The translations under genes and the position numbers were made by a program. Source: Desulfobacterales bacterium (GTDB taxonomy: Bacteria; Desulfobacterota; Desulfobacteria; Desulfobacterales; JAAELO01). From it: a stretch of 64,000 bases of DNA. Below, piece after piece: positions 1 to 9,800 of the stretch. The DNA is taken from NCBI GenBank assembly GCA_024226555.1, contig JAAELO010000631.1, positions 1-64,000 on the forward strand, read 5' to 3'. The notes beneath the pieces were generated by a model. It was not told the DNA's origin. It was given only the letters and a program-made list of their open reading frames with translations, and ran no database searches. Within the stretch, counting starts at the first letter, position 1. Each line of letters opens with the position of its first letter.

Positions 1-120
1 AATATTTCTTAGAGTGCACTTTTTAGGGTCAAAAACATCAACCTAAGGGCAAAAAAGAGCTTATTTTAGAGGTGATAAATAATAATTATAAGTAGTTACC
101 TTGGTCCGACCCCATTTTGA

Positions 121-440
121 GAAACTTATTCAGTTACAACACTTGATCTGTGTGAAAGACGAGTAAAAAATGTTTTTTATTTTTTATGCAATGCTTTAGC
201 AAAGAATTTCTTCAGGGGACTGGTTCTGCGTGATTGAGGTTTGGCTATTATTTAAAAACATACATAACATTTGCTATTTTGGATACTTGATTGAGATTGT
301 TCTGCCCGTAATCTTTTTTATAGTCCTTAATAGCAAATCGGCGTGAAAAAGGCGTTCTGTAAAAGAAAAGGAGTGGTTTGGCGGCCACTCCTTAAATTAT
401 TTCTTATTAATATTATGTTTGTTAAACTTTTCAAAAGTTT
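121..440. repeat. Cassette-flanking repeat, copy 1 (of ~320-bp pair)
   Basis: This stretch closely matches positions 2665-2985, with scattered substitutions and small indels. Both copies start near TTATTCAGTTACAACACTTG and end near TTAAACTTTTCAAAAGTTT. Each lies immediately downstream, in the minus-strand sense, of a toxin/immunity gene set. Each contains a hairpin read as a terminator on the minus strand. I see no coding sequence in it. Confidence 0.8.
361..394 (-). terminator. Rho-independent terminator of orphan cassette
   Basis: A 9-bp perfect inverted repeat, AAGGAGTGG at 368-376 and CCACTCCTT at 385-393, is followed on the minus strand by TTTTCTTTTAC. It sits downstream of the membrane immunity gene that ends at 532. 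The same stem, extended to 12 bp and with a different loop, occurs at 2912-2941. Confidence 0.7.
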
Positions 441-531
441 ACGAACAAAATTAAACAATTATTGTTCTATAGGATGTCGATTTTGAATTAAAAGAAATTT
501 AATATCAAAGAAAGCCAAGGTTGAAACAATA

Positions 532-864
532 TTATGCATTTTTCACAATTCCTTTTTTTAGTTCAAAAACAAATAAATAATATAATAGGAAACCTATACA
601 GTATACGATACTTCCAAAAAAAATAGTTAAGAACCATATTTTTTTATAATTTCTATTTATAAATGAAGTCGTTCCCCAGTGGTATAAAAAATAAATCCAT
701 AAAAAGAAAAAATCAATTATAAAAAGAAGGGCTATAAAAAGATACAACCAATCCTTTACATTAAAATCTATCATTTTTGCTGGAGATGAATATGAACCAA
801 TTAAAAATGCTATTAAAAAACATGTAAAGAAATATACTATTGAAATTCTGATTACATTTTTCAA
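532..864 (-). CDS. Small membrane protein, probable immunity protein of the orphan RHS tip
   Basis: A 110-residue, very hydrophobic protein with about three predicted membrane segments (roughly residues 6-24, 38-60 and 76-98). I do not recognise a family. Its start lies four bases after the stop of the orphan RHS tip that ends at 869, so the two are almost certainly cotranscribed in the order toxin then immunity, as is usual for polymorphic toxins. A membrane immunity protein suggests, as inference only, that the paired toxin acts on or through the inner membrane or from the periplasm. The gene is followed by the shared terminator repeat at 121-440. Confidence 0.55.
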   Translation of the reverse strand: MKNVIRISIVYFFTCFLIAFLIGSYSSPAKMIDFNVKDWLYLFIALLFIIDFFFLWIYFLYHWGTTSFINRNYKKIWFLTIFFGSIVYCIGFLLYYLFVFELKKGIVKNA

Positions 865-868
865 ACTA

Positions 869-1768
869 TTAATTACCTCTTATACCTTTATTTAAATTAA
901 ATTTTTTATATCGCTCTAAATGTAATTCGTATTCGCTTTTAAATTTTAGTTTATATCCAAACATCTTTGCAAAATCAATATTTAGTTGTCCACTAACCCC
1001 TGTTGGTCCTAATGGAACAGATGCTCCTAATTCAAGTCTAAAAGGTTTTGTCATTTTTACATTTTTGCCAAAATCATAAAATGATTCAAATTTGGGTTTT
1101 CCATTAATATAAGATTGTCCAATTCTAAAATAAGAAAGAATTTTTATTACAGCAGTAAATTTCTCTTCATGAAATGGCTCAATATTCATATTTTTTATTT
1201 TGTTACCACTTACATTATGTGCAGATAAATCGGCTTTAATGACAGGTCCTAACTTAATATTTGCAGCAGCAAAAGTCGGACCACCAGCGATATTTGAACC
1301 ATCCAATACCTGACTAACGTACTGTGATCCATAAAGATCAACTTTTGAAATAGTTTTACCAGGAATACTCGGAGAACCAAAAAGACAGTTAAAACTTCTA
1401 GCAATCCATGATCTTCCTGACCAACTCATACCACTAATATAAGGAATCTCGGATTCATGCCCACTAGGATCAGTATATGAAAGAGGATTATTGAAACAAT
1501 AGCTATACCGGTTATAACTCTGTGTATTATATGGGTCCTGAATCACAGGATCAGCAGACAAAAACCTTCCAATCTCAGGATCATAGACTCTACCATTCAT
1601 GTGGATAAAGCCCATCTCTTCGATATGTTCGTGTCCTGTGTATCCACGGTTTGTGAATGTTGGAACAACATTGCCTGCGGACTGCCAGTTGCCTTCACGT
1701 CGCTGACCGAAAGCTTCATAGCTCATTCTTTCGACTATGTTGCCTCGGTTGGTTGTGATGGTATCCAC
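869..1768 (-). CDS. Orphan RHS tip: RHS core end plus a distinct C-terminal toxin domain
   Basis: A 299-codon reading frame beginning only at a GTG. The first ~100 residues are the end of an RHS core (GFIHMNGRVYDPEIGRFLSA, NNPLSYTDPSG) and are almost identical in protein to the large RHS protein encoded at 3806-10321. After DPSG the remaining ~195 residues are unrelated to the large protein's tip and match no domain I recognise. DNA similarity to the full gene stops abruptly at about 1773, in the GGAAGTGTGGAT context. Upstream in frame there is a stop and no ATG. This is the layout of a displaced, promoterless tip that can be recombined onto the main gene. It may be silent or weakly translated from the GTG. 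Confidence 0.75.
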   Translation of the reverse strand: MDTITTNRGNIVERMSYEAFGQRREGNWQSAGNVVPTFTNRGYTGHEHIEEMGFIHMNGRVYDPEIGRFLSADPVIQDPYNTQSYNRYSYCFNNPLSYTDPSGHESEIPYISGMSWSGRSWIARSFNCLFGSPSIPGKTISKVDLYGSQYVSQVLDGSNIAGGPTFAAANIKLGPVIKADLSAHNVSGNKIKNMNIEPFHEEKFTAVIKILSYFRIGQSYINGKPKFESFYDFGKNVKMTKPFRLELGASVPLGPTGVSGQLNIDFAKMFGYKLKFKSEYELHLERYKKFNLNKGIRGN

Positions 1769-1774
1769 ACTTCC

Positions 1775-2660
1775 AACTAAGAATTCACCTTTTAGCGAAT
1801 TTCTTCGTTACTCTCAATTTTAATTCCTCGAAATATAAAATACATATTCCTCCGGATTAAAATATCGATTAACTTGTAATTCATCTAAAATATAAATTCT
1901 TAGTGGCACCTTACGTCGCAGTTTTTTACTTTTCTGTGTCCCTGAAATAAGGGCTGTTATTTTTTGCGATAGAAAAAAAATACATTTTTTTTAGAAGTAT
2001 TTAAAATACTGTAAATATTATTCATATTTAAATAGAGTTTGGTTTCTAATGTATATATATTATAGATTTATAAGTTAGAAATATTTAATTTAATTACTTA
2101 ATAATATTCCAATTCAATAAATTTGGAATCATCTAAATGGTTTGTATTCGAATATTTGAAGTGTGTTCGGATTAGCGGATATGAAATTTGAGATAATTTT
2201 TCTGTTAAATAAATTTCATAAATTTTTAAAAAATGAATCAGGTAAAAGTATTAATTAAAAAAAAGATTATTTTATTCTTGAAATATACACATGCAGGTAA
2301 TAAACTTTTTTATGAAAGTTAGTAAAACAGTCGTTTTTACTACAAAGCGAGCCGGAAAGAGGATGGAAGCCTCAATCCAGCTCTGAACACAACTCTAATT
2401 ACAAGGAAAAGAGTCATGTCTAATAGATCTTTTATCGAGAAACAGAAGTTCCGTCAACGCCTCTTTCACATCGGGCAGATTTTAAACCAAAAACAACCAA
2501 AATGGATAGAAGCAGGTTTAAATTGCTGCATGAACTTTAATAATGCAGGATTTGCCCCTTTTGGACTGGTTTAAATCCATTTGTATTTGTTTCTAATTGG
2601 TTTAATTTGGAACCTGTAAAAACCTGATAAAATTTGATTTAAAAAATTCAAAATATGTAA
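1775..2660. other. Long AT-rich intergenic stretch between the two toxin cassettes
   Basis: No convincing gene was seen apart from the possible short frame at 2416-2574. The part from about 2340 to 2560 is visibly less AT-rich than its surroundings, which suggests a remnant of something acquired. The rest is low-complexity AT-rich sequence. Confidence 0.5.
2416..2574 (+). CDS. Possible short ORF of 52 residues, function unknown
   Basis: An ATG frame of 52 codons preceded by AAGGAAAAGAG, a plausible ribosome-binding site. The translation begins MSNRSFIEKQKFRQRLFHIG and has no stop until 2574. It runs against the minus-strand gene direction of the locus and is richer in G and C than its flanks, so it may be the 5' remnant of a mobile-element gene. 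I recognise no family. A chance ORF is a real alternative. Confidence 0.3.
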   Translation: MSNRSFIEKQKFRQRLFHIGQILNQKQPKWIEAGLNCCMNFNNAGFAPFGLV

Positions 2661-2664
2661 TTGA

Positions 2665-2990
2665 AAAGTTTATTCAGTTACAACACTTGATCTGTGTGAA
2701 ATACGAGTAAAAAATGGTTTTTATTTTTTATGAAATGCTTTAGCAAAGAATTTATTCAGGGAACTGGTTCTGCGTGATTGAGGTTTGACTATTATTAAAT
2801 AACTTACATAAATTTTGCTGTTTTGAAACTATATTGAAGTTGTTACCTGCCCGCAGTTTTTTTAAAAGTCTTGATAGCAAAATCGTGTGAAAAGGCGTTT
2901 CTGTAAAAGAAAAGGAGTGGTTGTTAATTCAACCACTCCTTAAATAATCATTCTTTCAAAATATGTTTGTTAAACTTTTCAAAAGTTTAC
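2665..2990. repeat. Cassette-flanking repeat, copy 2
   Basis: The partner of the repeat at 121-440, in the same orientation. It lies directly downstream, on the minus strand, of the two immunity-type genes at 3030-3794. The terminal motif AAACTTTTCAAAAGTTT followed by CCTGCC...GGCGG and a T run is seen here and a third time at about 11002-11046. Confidence 0.8.
2905..2942 (-). terminator. Rho-independent terminator of main toxin cassette
   Basis: A 12-bp perfect stem, AAGGAGTGGTTG at 2912-2923 and CAACCACTCCTT at 2930-2941 with loop TTAATT, is followed on the minus strand by TTTTCTTTTACAG. The stem is conserved and the loop changed relative to the copy at 368-393, which suggests selection for the fold. 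Confidence 0.75.
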
Positions 2991-3029
2991 CTGCCGGAGG
3001 CGGTTTTTTGTTATATAGTTGAAATCAAA

Positions 3030-3335
3030 CTAAATAAAATTTTGATCAGCAAACATCTCAGCAAAATCTTGTGGGTTTATTTCTTCATCATTTAATTCAG
3101 CAAGATTACAATTTTTCTCCCATACATCTAATATTTGTTTGGGCATATCGCTTGGAAAATCCATAATTTTTTCAATAATTTCATTCCATTCTCCTTCTAA
3201 ATTATACAACTGTCTGAGTTTTGGAGTCATTTCATCCATCTTAATTTTCTCATCTTTTAAAATTTCACCAATTGAAAATAAAATATAACACTCAAGTAAT
3301 TTTAGTAGTGGTTTGTTTTGATATCTTTCATTCAT
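3030..3335 (-). CDS. Hypothetical protein, probable second immunity protein
   Basis: A 101-residue acidic protein without signal peptide or membrane segment. Its C-terminal part contains the phrase QDFAEMFADQNF. I do not recognise a named family. It begins three bases after the stop of the SUKH gene at 3339-3794 and is the last gene before the terminator at 2905-2942. It is therefore the third cistron of the RHS toxin operon. Position makes an immunity role likely, but this is inference. Alternatively it could be the immunity gene of an earlier tip, left behind after an exchange. Confidence 0.55.
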   Translation of the reverse strand: MNERYQNKPLLKLLECYILFSIGEILKDEKIKMDEMTPKLRQLYNLEGEWNEIIEKIMDFPSDMPKQILDVWEKNCNLAELNDEEINPQDFAEMFADQNFI

Positions 3336-3338
3336 AAA

Positions 3339-3794
3339 TTAAATCATTTCTGGATCTTCCTCAAGAAGATCAAGAAACCCTTTTAAAGATTTTGCAACTT
3401 TGATTTTTTTAAAATTCTCATCATGGATACACAAAAAAATAGCATTATCTTGTTTGGTATCAATATAAATCTGATTATCTCCCCCATCAGACGCAATAGG
3501 AATAGAATATTTACCAATATGCTTATACCATTCTTTTGTAATTTTCCATATATTATGAAATTCACTTTTCTTATTATTTAGAAAATAGAAATGATCAACT
3601 GACCATTTATTATTTTCATTTTGCCCTTCAGGTATGAAGGAATCTAATTCAGGAAAACCTCCATTTGAAAAATTAAGAAAATTAATATATTCAATTGGTA
3701 TTTTAACTTTAAACTTTTTTTCATAAGCTTCTATTTCTTTCTTTGAAGGGCAAAGTTTACTTTTACTTATATTTATCTCAGATAAATCTCTCAT
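3339..3794 (-). CDS. SMI1/KNR4 (SUKH) family immunity protein
   Basis: A 151-residue protein with the features of the SUKH fold. It has an N-terminal helix region (PSKKEIEAYEKKFKVKIPIE), a YINFLNFSNGGFP segment, the strand-loop PIASDGGDNQIYID and a C-terminal FLDLLEE helix. SUKH proteins are established immunity proteins of polymorphic toxins, often those with HNH-type nuclease tips. The gene begins 11 bases after the stop of the giant RHS gene, whose tip looks HNH-like. The expected role is cytoplasmic neutralisation of that nuclease. No signal peptide is present. Confidence 0.85.
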   Translation of the reverse strand: MRDLSEINISKSKLCPSKKEIEAYEKKFKVKIPIEYINFLNFSNGGFPELDSFIPEGQNENNKWSVDHFYFLNNKKSEFHNIWKITKEWYKHIGKYSIPIASDGGDNQIYIDTKQDNAIFLCIHDENFKKIKVAKSLKGFLDLLEEDPEMI

Positions 3795-3805
3795 TTAAAT
3801 CCTTA

Positions 3806-6800
3806 TTAATTTTTAGGTGCACCATTTGGTATTGCCCATTCGGAATATCCTCCACTTGCACCAGAATCTCGATGCAATATTCTCCACCATCTTGAACCAG
3901 ATGTGTGTTGATGACTTGGAACAAGACGCATAATACCGATTTGTCCATGTGCCGTTGAGCTACTTGCATGTTCCCATGTCCAATTAAATGGGTTTTTTCT
4001 ACCACCTTTTCTCATTATTGATTGTCTAACATCTGGTATTAGATTATCCATAATTTTAGCAAATTCTAAATCTGCTGACAAGGCATTGTCTAAAGCTTCA
4101 TTTGCACGATTAAAATGAACACTTCTACTTCTCCCTAAAAGAGATGTATCTAACTTCATTTCAAAAGCTGTACTGTATTGTCTTGGATTGGATGGATATC
4201 TTATACCTCTTCTTGGTATTAAATTTGTAAAAAAATCTGTAAACTTTGAACCACTAAATTTAGAGCCAAAGCCACCCATCTTCGAACTACATTTACTAAA
4301 AATACCCTTAGCAATATGACCAACACCTGTTAATGCTTGACCTGCTCCCTTTACTAAAGTGCCTCCCATAAAAAATAAAGACATTTCAGCATCATTTGAA
4401 GGGATTATGTAACTTGCAACTTTATTTGCAGCAGCGCAGAATGTCCAAACTGCAGAATCTATAATATATCCGCTTTCAAAATTATCTTTTGCAGATTCCC
4501 ATTGTATATCACCATAACCACTTAAATCGTCAGTATATTGATAAATATACTCATTAAGAGTAGTATACCCACTTGGATCTGTGTAACTCAAAGGATTATT
4601 GAAACAGTATGAGTACCTGTTATAACTTTGCGTATTATATGGATCTTGAATCACCGGATCAGCAGACAAAAACCTTCCAATCTCAGGATCATAGACTCTA
4701 CCATTCATGTGGATAAAGCCCATCTCTTCGATATGCTCGTGCCCTGTGTATCCACGGTTTGTGAATGCTGGAACAACATTACCTGCTGACTGCCAGTTTC
4801 CTTCTCTTCTTTGACCGAAAGCTTCATAGCTCATTCTTTCGACTATGTTGCCTCGGTTGTCAGTTATTGTATCCACACTTCCGAGTGGATCATAAAGCAA
4901 GTACCTTGTTTCATCTGGTAGTTCAGTTGAATTCTCTTCAGTTTTTACATGGATAGTCGCTAAGTGCCCCTCAGCGTACATGAAATATTTGTGGGTGGTT
5001 TTGTTTCCTTCGACTATCTTTTCATAGGATTTGTCGATGTAGAAGGTTTCTGTAGTTCCAGTATCTTTGACCTCTTTCTTTTTATAACGGTTGTATTCAG
5101 GGCCGTAGGTGAATTCTACGCTGTGGGTTCCCTTTGTAAACTTTGTTGGCTTGTTGAAAGAAGACCAAGCGACTGTTTTTCCGGCTCCTGAGAGCAGGCT
5201 GCCGTTTGGATCGTAGGAATAACCTGTTGTGCCGACTTTTGTTAGAGCGTGAGGGCCTGCACCAGATCCATATTCATAAACACCAAGGTTTGAATTTGAT
5301 GCCATGTTGCCGTTGACATCGTAGCTATACTCGGATTTTTTGTAATATGGAGTTGAGTTTATAACACCTTCAGTGTTTGATTCTGTGAGCCTGTTCATCC
5401 TGTCAAAACTGAAGGATTCTTTCATGTCCTGGGTATAGTCGTATCTTGCTTTTACGTTATTTTCTGCATCGTATTCATACTCAAGACTTCTGGTATAGCC
5501 ATTATTAAAACCATAGTCACTCTTGATGGTTTTGACCCTACCGTTTGAACCGTCGTATATTTTTTGCGTATAAAGACCGTTTCCGTAGACGTATTCTGAC
5601 AACCTTCCGGCGGAGTCTCGATCTTTTCCAATCCAGAAATATGAATAATCATCGTTGTTGACCATTTCTGTTAGTTCAGAGAGGTTTTCATATGGATCTG
5701 CGTTTGCGAGTTTTTGTCCTATAATATCCTTCTGCTGTGTGAGCTGATTTGAAACTGTTTTAAGGTCTTCGGCAAGCTTTGTGGAGGCGTTATATTCCTC
5801 TTTCAGAACTTCTGCTGCTTTTCTTAGTTGTTCTGATGAAGCTGTAAGTTCATCTTTAAGTTCCTGGGGCATATCGGGAGTTGCTGCACCAAGTCCTTCA
5901 TAATATGTTGCTTTGTCGTTGTAGTATGTTGCTTTTTGCTGTGCAGCGGTTGCTGATGCCTGTGCTTCTGCAACTGACTGCTTTGCAGTATCTAAAAGAA
6001 ATTTAAGGAATTTCCAGTCATAATCATTTATTTGTGCCTTTGGACTTCTTATTGCTGCAAGGAACCCATTTACGTTGTATAGATACTCAACATCAAAGTT
6101 CTGTGGCTGAGTGATCTTGCTTATTCTACTGAAATTGTCATAGAACGTTTTAACTGAAAAGCTCTGACTGTCAAAAGAAGTTATAGTTTCTGATGGACGA
6201 CCGAACGAGTCATAACTGAATGTTTTGAGATATTCAAGGGATCTTTTGATTTCTGCTAATTGTCCGATTCCTTTATTTGCAGTATCATAAACCCATGTTG
6301 AGATACCTTCATTTTCCTCCCTCTGAACCATTCGACCGAGCTTATCAAAGGTTATTTTAACGGTTTGATTCTTTGCATCAGTCTGCTCAATCATCTCACC
6401 AAAGGCGTTGTACTTATATTGCCATGAACCCATGTCAGGATCATTAATTCCTGTTCTGTTTCCAAAGGAATCGTAACTTATTGTTGTGATTATTGTGTTT
6501 ACATCTGTTTCTATGAGGTTTTCAAGGGGATCATATTTATATTCAGCATAGGAGCCGTACTCCTCTTCGATTCGAACAATCTTGTCCAATGCATTTTTTA
6601 TTGTAACTTTCTTTTGACCGAGGGGATTTGTGACTGTTTCCTTGAAACCATCATATTCAAAAAGGGTTGTAACATCACCTGCAAGAGTTGCTTTTTTTGT
6701 TTGAATCTTTCGATCGAGAGTATCGTAAACAAACTCTGTCCAGTAGATTGGATCATTACTGTAATATGGCATTGAGTTGTGGGTGTGGAGCCCAAGAGAG

Positions 6801-9800
6801 TTATATCTCTTGTCAATGTGAATCATACGCCCGTTAAAACCAAGATTTTCTACCCTTACCTCACGCTCCCTGTTGTCATAATGCTTGGTTACAGAAGGAA
6901 GTCCTACGGGTTGTTCAACAACCTTCCAAAGAGAATAATCACTCCAGTCATAAGTCCAAGTTGTTATTGTGTTATCTGCTCTTGTTTCTTTAATCTTTCT
7001 TCCAAGAGTGTCATAAACAAAGGTTGTTACAAGGTTATTTGCATCTGTCAGTTTTGTTATTTCACCAAACCTTGGATCGTACTCCATTGTATTGGTGTGA
7101 CCAAGGGCGTTTATTTCTTTTTCAATAAACTGTCCAGATGCATCCATAACATATGTTGTGGATCGATCATTGCCTGTTGCATCACTTAAGGTCTCTTTGG
7201 TAATATTGCCATACTTATCATAGAGAAGTGTTTTAGTGATTGCTAACGGCTGACCGGGGCCTTTTGTTTCAGACTCTAAAGCTCCATCGGGGTAAAAAGT
7301 TCTCTCAACAACAGTTGTTTTTACCGGTAGATCAGGATAGGTGTAGGTTGTTGTTTCTCCAGTTTCTAAACCTATTATCCATTTTGTATCAGTATCTGTG
7401 TTACTGAAGGTTTTGCTGATCTGTTTTATAAATGTTAATCCACCGCCGGTGATTGTTTCTTTGGAAGTAGCTATGTTTCCATAAACATCAAAATCACTGT
7501 TTTCTGTTGTAACCGATTTTAGAAATGTTCCATCAAGGTTGTAGCTGGTTTGAGTGCTTTTAGACTTATAAACTGAATAGACACCTGAAGTATTAATATA
7601 TTTATAATCGTTTTCTGTTTTTGATATTAAAGTGTTATTTGTTAGTCTAACCTCTTCCGAAAGAACTGAACCGATTTTAGGAAATTCCTGATTGTATTTT
7701 GTGAGTTTTGTTTTTCCTGTTCCGTCGGCCCGATCCTCTTTCTCTTCAATACTTTCAAATCCTAAAAACCCGCGACCTTTAACATGGGCTTTTGCACCTG
7801 TGTATTTGTATGAGATTGTGTTTTGACCGCCAATTGAGTCATCGATTTTGACTGATGAGACCACGTGCATTTTGGGTTGAATATCGATTATGGGATGTTC
7901 GGATTTATTAGCACTTCTTGTGTAAATTGTTGGGTCTGAAAGGAGTTTGTAGTCAATGTCAATTTTAGTGATAGTTTTAGAGTTAATTGATGATGATATA
8001 GATTTTAGGAGTAGTTTTTGTTGTTTGTTAAGCCCAACATAGAAACCAAATCCATATTCATTTGTGTTGTGATTATAGTAATCTGCTCTATCAAGAAAAC
8101 CATCGCCATTCATATCTCTTAAATTTGAGTATTCTCCGCTTGCATTAGAGCACAAAATATATGCATGTGGATGTGGTCCAGAATTATTTAATTTCCAGGA
8201 GATATAAGGTTCAAAACTACTGCCATTGTTTAGAGCTACCCAAAAACCATGTAGATTTCTGTTATAATCAATATATGCCAAACGATCTGGAAGACCATCA
8301 CCATTGATATCTCTTAAATTTTCGTATTCCCCACTTGCATTCGTACAAGTTATATAACCGTTTGGCTTAAGACCAGCTTTATTTAAATCCCAGGAGGTAT
8401 ACTTTTCAAAACCTTTGCCATTGTTAAGTCCTACCCAGAAACCGTATTTATTTGTATTGTAATCATAATAATCTACACGATCCGGTAGTCCATCACCATT
8501 CATATCCTTCAAATCAGCATATGTTCCACTTGCATTTTTACAAGTGATGTAGCCATTTAATTGTAGGCCAATATTTTTTAAATTCCATGATACATAAGGT
8601 TCAAAATCAGTACCATTGTTAATTCCTACCCAGAAACCAACTTCACCTGTTTTGTAATTTTTATAATCTATTCGATCTGGAAGTCCATCGCCATTCATAT
8701 CCTTTAAATCGGAGTGCACTCCGCTTCCATTGGAGCCAGTTATATAACCCTGTGATTGTATACCTGCATTCTTCTTATCCCAATTAACATAGGGTTCAAA
8801 ATCAGTACCATTGTTAATTCCTACCCAGAAACCATGTTTACGATTTTTTTTGTGGTCAAAATAATCTATTCTATCTGGTAGACCATCACCATTTATATCC
8901 TTTAAATCTGCATATGTTCCGCTTGCGTTTGTACAGATAATATTAGCATTATTTTCTAATCCAGCATCTTTTTTATTCCATGAAACATAGGGTTCGAAAC
9001 CAGTTCCATTATTAATTGCAACCCAGAATCCATAAGCACCATTTTTATCTTTATGACCAACCCGATCGGGAAGACCATCTCCATTCATATCGATTACAGT
9101 CGACATTGTTCCACTTGCATTATAATGAATAATATTGTTTTTTACTACTATTCCAACATTCTTTTTATTCCAGGAAACATATGGATCAAAACCTGTACCA
9201 TTGTTAAGTCCTACCCAAAAATCATAAACGCCAGTAATGTTATGATAGTTATCAACACGATCAGGAAGTCCATCTCCATTCATATCAATCAGGTCTGTTT
9301 TAGTTCCATCTGCATTTTTATGTACAACATAGGCTTTTTGATGCAAGCCGGCATTTTGTTTATTCCAGAAGGTATATTTATCAAAATATTTTGAGTCATT
9401 ATTATTCCATTCAAACTTTAACTCTGGAACAGATTGATCTAAAGCATCAAACTCCTGTAATGAATCTAAAAGAGATGTTTTTGTTATAGATTGTTCGCTA
9501 TATTTAAGTCTGTAATCACGAATAAGAATTCCATCAGCTTTAGTCTGTATACTCTTTAAACGTTTGTTAACAGAGATTTTAGAGCCAGCCTGGTAAAAAT
9601 ATTTCGTGTCATTTCTGTCTTCATATATAAGTTCTACAGAGTTATTTGAATATTCGATTTTTATAAGGTAATTTTCACCATATTCTCTATCTTCAAAGTA
9701 TTTATAGTTAACTAATGTTCCAAACTTATTAGATATTTTATTAAGTTTCCAGGTTCTGACAACTGATCTTTCATTAGCACCAATTCCTGCAGCTTCAATT

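Noticed and set aside
3778..4005. A 75-codon minus-strand frame between the RHS tip and the SUKH gene
   Set aside because: It lies out of frame over the toxin tip and SUKH start, and is explained by those two genes.
4765..7189. Several plus-strand open frames of 60-136 codons inside the giant RHS gene
   Set aside because: They are antisense shadows of a repetitive coding sequence, without ribosome-binding sites or recognisable domains.
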